NCBI GenBank assembly: GCA_025450555.1
Contig: JANWHF010000015.1
Span: 1-8,543, forward strand
DNA length: 8,543 bases
Source of the DNA: Tepidisphaeraceae bacterium
Lineage (GTDB): Bacteria; Planctomycetota; Phycisphaerae; Tepidisphaerales; Tepidisphaeraceae
Reading direction: 5' to 3'
The first letter of the stretch is position 1, and every line of letters begins with the position of its first letter. Below the pieces are notes generated by a model that ran no database searches, was not told the origin of the DNA, and worked only from the letters and a program-made list of their open reading frames with translations. Both the position numbers and the translations under genes were made by a program. Of the stretch, positions 7,000-8,543 are shown one piece after another.

Positions 7000-7453
7000 A
7001 GCGATACAGCGGGAGCGCTGAAGACCGGACGGCGATTGATTTCGAACTCGGGCGACGAAAACGGGTCGCCATCCACTATTCCCGCAGGGGCCTCTTGCGT
7101 ACATGTCAACTCTGCAGGGTTGACCGGACACCTCTCCACTTTTTGTCGCGATCGGTTCGCGATTGCGTGGCGGGCGCTTCGATTGACTTCATTTTCCATG
7201 TCGCTGCGCGCGGACCTCTACTCACGCTCCGGCCACCCCTTACGCCTCGCGCGCGAATGGTGAAGGAACAAAAGCGGGCAAGGTCATATGTTCGCAATAT
7301 GTATGGTATACGGCTTGCTGGAGATTTTAGGATGCTATGGGGGTATTGGTGGCATTGGAGCAGAGGCAGTGAGGAAGATTGAATTTCGACGGGGTACGCG
7401 CGGCAGCTTGGGGAGGAGCGGGCGGTGCGGGAGCATCTTACGCAGATCGCCTG

Positions 7454-7472
7454 CCCTGAGCTTGCCGAAGGG
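7454..7472. repeat. Dispersed imperfect-palindrome repeat (CCCTGAGC...GAAGGG type)
   Basis: The 19-bp sequence CCCTGAGCTTGCCGAAGGG forms a stem CCCT/AGGG interrupted by tandem G-A mismatches, and flanking G/C bases (7453 and 7473) extend it by one pair. This resembles a short repeat scattered in many bacterial genomes, recognisable because its translations give peptides such as PALSLPKG, PELAEG and PSASSGQA in overlapping spurious frames. Exactly those peptides appear in frames crossing this site. It is therefore repeat DNA, not coding sequence. Confidence 0.7.
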
Positions 7473-7533
7473 CCGGGTAGGCGGGAACAACCAATGGACA
7501 AAAGTAAATATGAAAAATCACTTGACAATCGTT

Positions 7534-7571
7534 GCGCGGCGCTGGTGTCGCGCGAGCCTCGCGCGCCGCGC
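7534..7571. repeat. GC-rich inverted repeat, 9-bp stem
   Basis: GCGCGGCGC (7534-7542) is reverse-complementary to 7563-7571, with a 20-nt loop. The loop itself overlaps a near-perfect palindrome, CGCGCGAG-C-CTCGCGCG (7549-7565). The two structures compete. Confidence 0.55.
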
Positions 7572-7671
7572 GCGGGCCAAGATTGTAAGCCCTGTATGGC
7601 CAAGGGATTGCGGCTCGTGAGCCACCTAAGCAGGGCGCGCGGCGCGCATGTGTCGCGCGCCGCGCGCGGGC
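7559..7671. repeat. 19-bp perfect direct repeat, two copies 94 bp apart
   Basis: TCGCGCGCCGCGCGCGGGC occurs at 7559-7577 and again at 7653-7671 with no mismatch. Low base complexity (only C and G after the first T) makes chance less remote than for a mixed sequence. Nevertheless, both copies can pair with the same arm at 7635-7647. Confidence 0.65.
7635..7667. repeat. Very stable 13-bp all-GC hairpin
   Basis: Arm 7635-7647 (GCGCGCGGCGCGC) is exactly reverse-complementary to 7655-7667, with a 7-nt loop (ATGTGTC). All 13 pairs are G-C. No T-run follows on the plus strand, and none precedes on the plus strand to serve the minus direction, so a classical terminator is unlikely. The same arm could instead pair with 7561-7573 across a longer loop. 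Confidence 0.7.
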
Positions 7672-7689
7672 ACATCCCGCTGTTTAGCG

Positions 7690-7771
7690 GTCGCGCTTGC
7701 GCGACGTTGTGCGCGCTTTCCATTCGAGCGCCGCAAATGGTCCTCCGCGCTCGCGGTGTCGCAGGAGCGAC
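7690..7771. repeat. Series of three further small hairpins
   Basis: Three perfect or near-perfect stems follow one another: GTCGCGC-TT-GCGCGAC (7690-7705), CCGCG-CT-CGCGG (7745-7756), and GTCGC-AGGA-GCGAC (7758-7771). The last can extend outward through a G-T wobble to about 8 pairs (7755-7774), competing with the last two bases of the stem before it. Together with the stems at 7534-7667, this gives an unusually dense run of inverted repeats. Confidence 0.5.
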
Positions 7772-7786
7772 GCCCTCCACAATACG

Positions 7787-7826
7787 GATGTCACTCGATG
7801 TCATAGGAATGTCCCCGAATGTCACA
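7787..7826. repeat. Four tandem 10-bp units with GATGTC/GAATGTC core
   Basis: Four units start exactly 10 bp apart: GATGTCACTC (7787), GATGTCATAG (7797), GAATGTCCCC (7807) and GAATGTCACA (7817). The core GA(A)TGTC is kept and the remaining 3-4 bases vary. A period near one helical turn places all cores on the same DNA face, as for cooperative protein binding sites. Since 10 is not a multiple of 3, this is not a coding repeat. A further AATGTCA lies at 7895-7901, with GACATT in inverted orientation at 7932-7937. Confidence 0.65.
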
Positions 7827-7905
7827 GGTGTGATATCGCGTGGTTATTTCATAAGCCAATACTATGGAATGGTTTAGATCTGGAGTTGCAGTCAAATGTC
7901 ATTCA

Positions 7906-7917
7906 TTTTCATGAAAA
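7906..7917. repeat. 12-bp AT-rich perfect palindrome TTTTCATGAAAA
   Basis: The palindrome is perfect and lies about 210 bases before the start of the gene at 8126. Its composition differs sharply from the GC-rich palindromes just upstream. It could be an operator for a dimeric regulator, but that is a guess from symmetry alone. Confidence 0.4.
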
Positions 7918-8051
7918 GTGTGGCATTTTGAGACATTCTCTGACACGACGCAGCGGCTTGTATGTGCGGCTCCCCTGCTTCCCATGGAAGGGGCTCCGCG
8001 GAGCGATTCGGGAGTCAACTGTTTTTCACTTTCGCGGTAGACAATTGATGC

Positions 8052-8057
8052 TATGAT
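8052..8057 (+). promoter_or_regulatory. Candidate -10 element (TATGAT) for the gene at 8126
   Basis: TATGAT differs from the TATAAT consensus at one base and would give a leader of roughly 60 nt to the ATG at 8126. No good -35 hexamer is seen 16-18 bases upstream, so support is weak. Within the leader, CTCTA (8104-8108) can pair with TGGAG (8115-8119), which contains the probable ribosome binding site GGAG (8116-8119). Confidence 0.3.
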
Positions 8058-8125
8058 CGTGGGCCTCTAAAGTGGCTCTCGGGCCTACGGGCGTTTTTCA
8101 TTCCTCTATTTTAGTGGAGCAAGCT

Positions 8126-8543
8126 ATGCATCGCGGGATTGCTTTGATCGCTGGCGTGATGGTTTCGTTTGGCGCGGCCACCTTTTCCATGGCCGAATCG
8201 ACCGTGACGGTCGACAAGACGCACCTGTGCTGCCCTTCATGCGTGAAGGCGGCCAACAAGGCGGTGGAATCGGCCGGCGCGAAGGCCGACATTAATCAGA
8301 AGGCCGACAAGATCACCATCACTGCCGCCAACGAGCAGGAAGCGCAAAAGGCGGTCGATGCGCTGGTGGCGGCCGGGTTTTATGGCACCGTCTCCAGCGG
8401 GACGATCAAGGACGACGCCGGCGCACCGTCGGGCAAGGTCACGTCGCTGAACGTCACCACCCACAATTGCTGCAAGAAATGCACAACGGCCATCAACAAG
8501 GTGATCAAATCGGTGCCGGGCGCCAAGGGCGAGGCGGAGCCGA
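8126..8543 (+). CDS. Secreted protein with two HMA-like CCxxC modules (3' end outside window)
   Basis: The ATG at 8126 has GGAG six bases upstream. The frame is open to the right edge, giving 139 residues of an incomplete gene. Residues 1-23 form a signal peptide (GIALIAGVMVSFGAATF, cleavage likely near SMA-ES). Module one has CCPSC (35-39) followed by a helix (VKAANKAVESAG), a strand with KADKITITA (59-67) and a second helix (QEAQKAVDALVAAGF). This is the beta-alpha-beta-beta-alpha order of heavy-metal-associated domains. Module two starts with THNCCKKC (112-119) and helix TTAINKVIKSVPGAKG, then is cut off. In the usual HMA motif the metal site is CxxC after GMT; here an extra Cys precedes it, giving CCxxC twice. 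Export plus paired thiols suggests metal binding or thiol chemistry outside the cytoplasm. The partner is unknown. Confidence 0.88.
   Translation, partial: MHRGIALIAGVMVSFGAATFSMAESTVTVDKTHLCCPSCVKAANKAVESAGAKADINQKADKITITAANEQEAQKAVDALVAAGFYGTVSSGTIKDDAGAPSGKVTSLNVTTHNCCKKCTTAINKVIKSVPGAKGEAEP

Larger units (their letters stand above)
7000..8125. other. 1.1-kb region without a convincing gene, rich in palindromes
   Basis: Long frames exist on both strands here, but their translations are Arg/Ser/Pro-rich and low-complexity, and none shows a ribosome binding site with a plausible start. The left part (7000-7290) has only small stem-loops: 7007-7020, 7051-7070, 7105-7124 and 7146-7162. A locally AT-richer patch runs from about 7280 to 7350, and another from 7491 to 7530 that contains a perfect TTGACA at 7522-7527 without a matching -10. 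The right part (7530-7960) holds the repeats listed separately. It may be a decayed insertion, a structured RNA, or an accumulation site for small repeats. Confidence 0.55.

Noticed and set aside
6948..7382. Plus-strand frame overlapping the end of the membrane protein gene
   Set aside because: It starts inside the zinc-ribbon gene and has no ribosome binding site. The Trp-rich end (WGYWWHW) is odd but not enough to call a gene.
7106..7825. 239-codon minus-strand open frame
   Set aside because: It crosses the dispersed repeat (giving PSASSGQA) and the GC palindromes, is Ser/Arg/Pro-rich, and lacks a ribosome binding site.
7559..7826. CRISPR-like array
   Set aside because: The two 19-mers are a single pair with low complexity, and the 10-bp units have no spacers. 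There are no cas genes.
7383..7877. Plus-strand frame including a possible start at 7494 (MDKSKYEKSLDNR)
   Set aside because: The first few codons look plausible and a short upstream stretch (EERAVREHLTQIA) resembles coding sequence. However, the frame then runs through the repeat, the GC hairpins and the 10-bp repeats, so any gene here would be a broken remnant at best.
7000..8125. tRNA, rRNA or complete insertion sequence in the gene-poor block
   Set aside because: No cloverleaf or rRNA-like sequence was recognised, and no transposase motif or matched terminal inverted repeats with target duplications could be found by eye.

Overview
The window looks like a chromosomal stretch from a GC-rich member of the Planctomycetota. 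Four things point there. An ECF-like sigma factor of the TIGR02999/Sigma70_ECF type is translationally coupled to a membrane-anchored Ser/Thr kinase. Secreted proteins carry PEP-CTERM-type C-termini. A small two-helix membrane protein ends in a C-terminal zinc ribbon of a style common in that phylum. A secreted HMA-like protein also fits. This assignment rests on recognising families by eye; no database search was possible.

Layout, left to right. (1) Positions 2-541 (+) are the 3' part of an unrecognised gene cut by the window edge. (2) A perfect 15-bp hairpin (585-619) lies between this gene and a converging gene set and probably ends transcription from both sides. (3) Three minus-strand genes (2801 down to 656) encode exported proteins: a putative beta-sandwich protein with a PEP-CTERM-like tail, a repeat (probably propeller-like) protein with a canonical PEP-CTERM tail, and a secreted protein without a sorting tail. 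The last two overlap by four bases (ATGA). (4) After a 270-bp gap, a second minus-strand operon encodes the sigma factor (6085-5492) and the kinase (5495-3072), again overlapping by ATGA. (5) A 287-bp divergent spacer separates this from (6) the plus-strand membrane/zinc-ribbon gene (6373-6999). (7) Positions 7000-8125 are about 1.1 kb without a convincing gene. They hold strong GC-rich inverted repeats, a 19-bp direct repeat, one copy of a dispersed imperfect-palindrome repeat, a four-unit 10-bp periodic repeat, and an AT-rich palindrome. (8) From 8126 to the right edge runs the 5' part of a secreted protein with two HMA-like modules, each with a CCxxC motif.

The sigma-kinase pair reads as a signalling unit. 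The kinase spans the membrane, its C-terminal half probably senses on the far side, and the sigma factor responds. The exported-protein operon lies just downstream on the same strand and is a natural but unproven target. I found no clear evidence of a new defence or mobile system. The least explained sequence is the structured non-coding block at 7530-7940.
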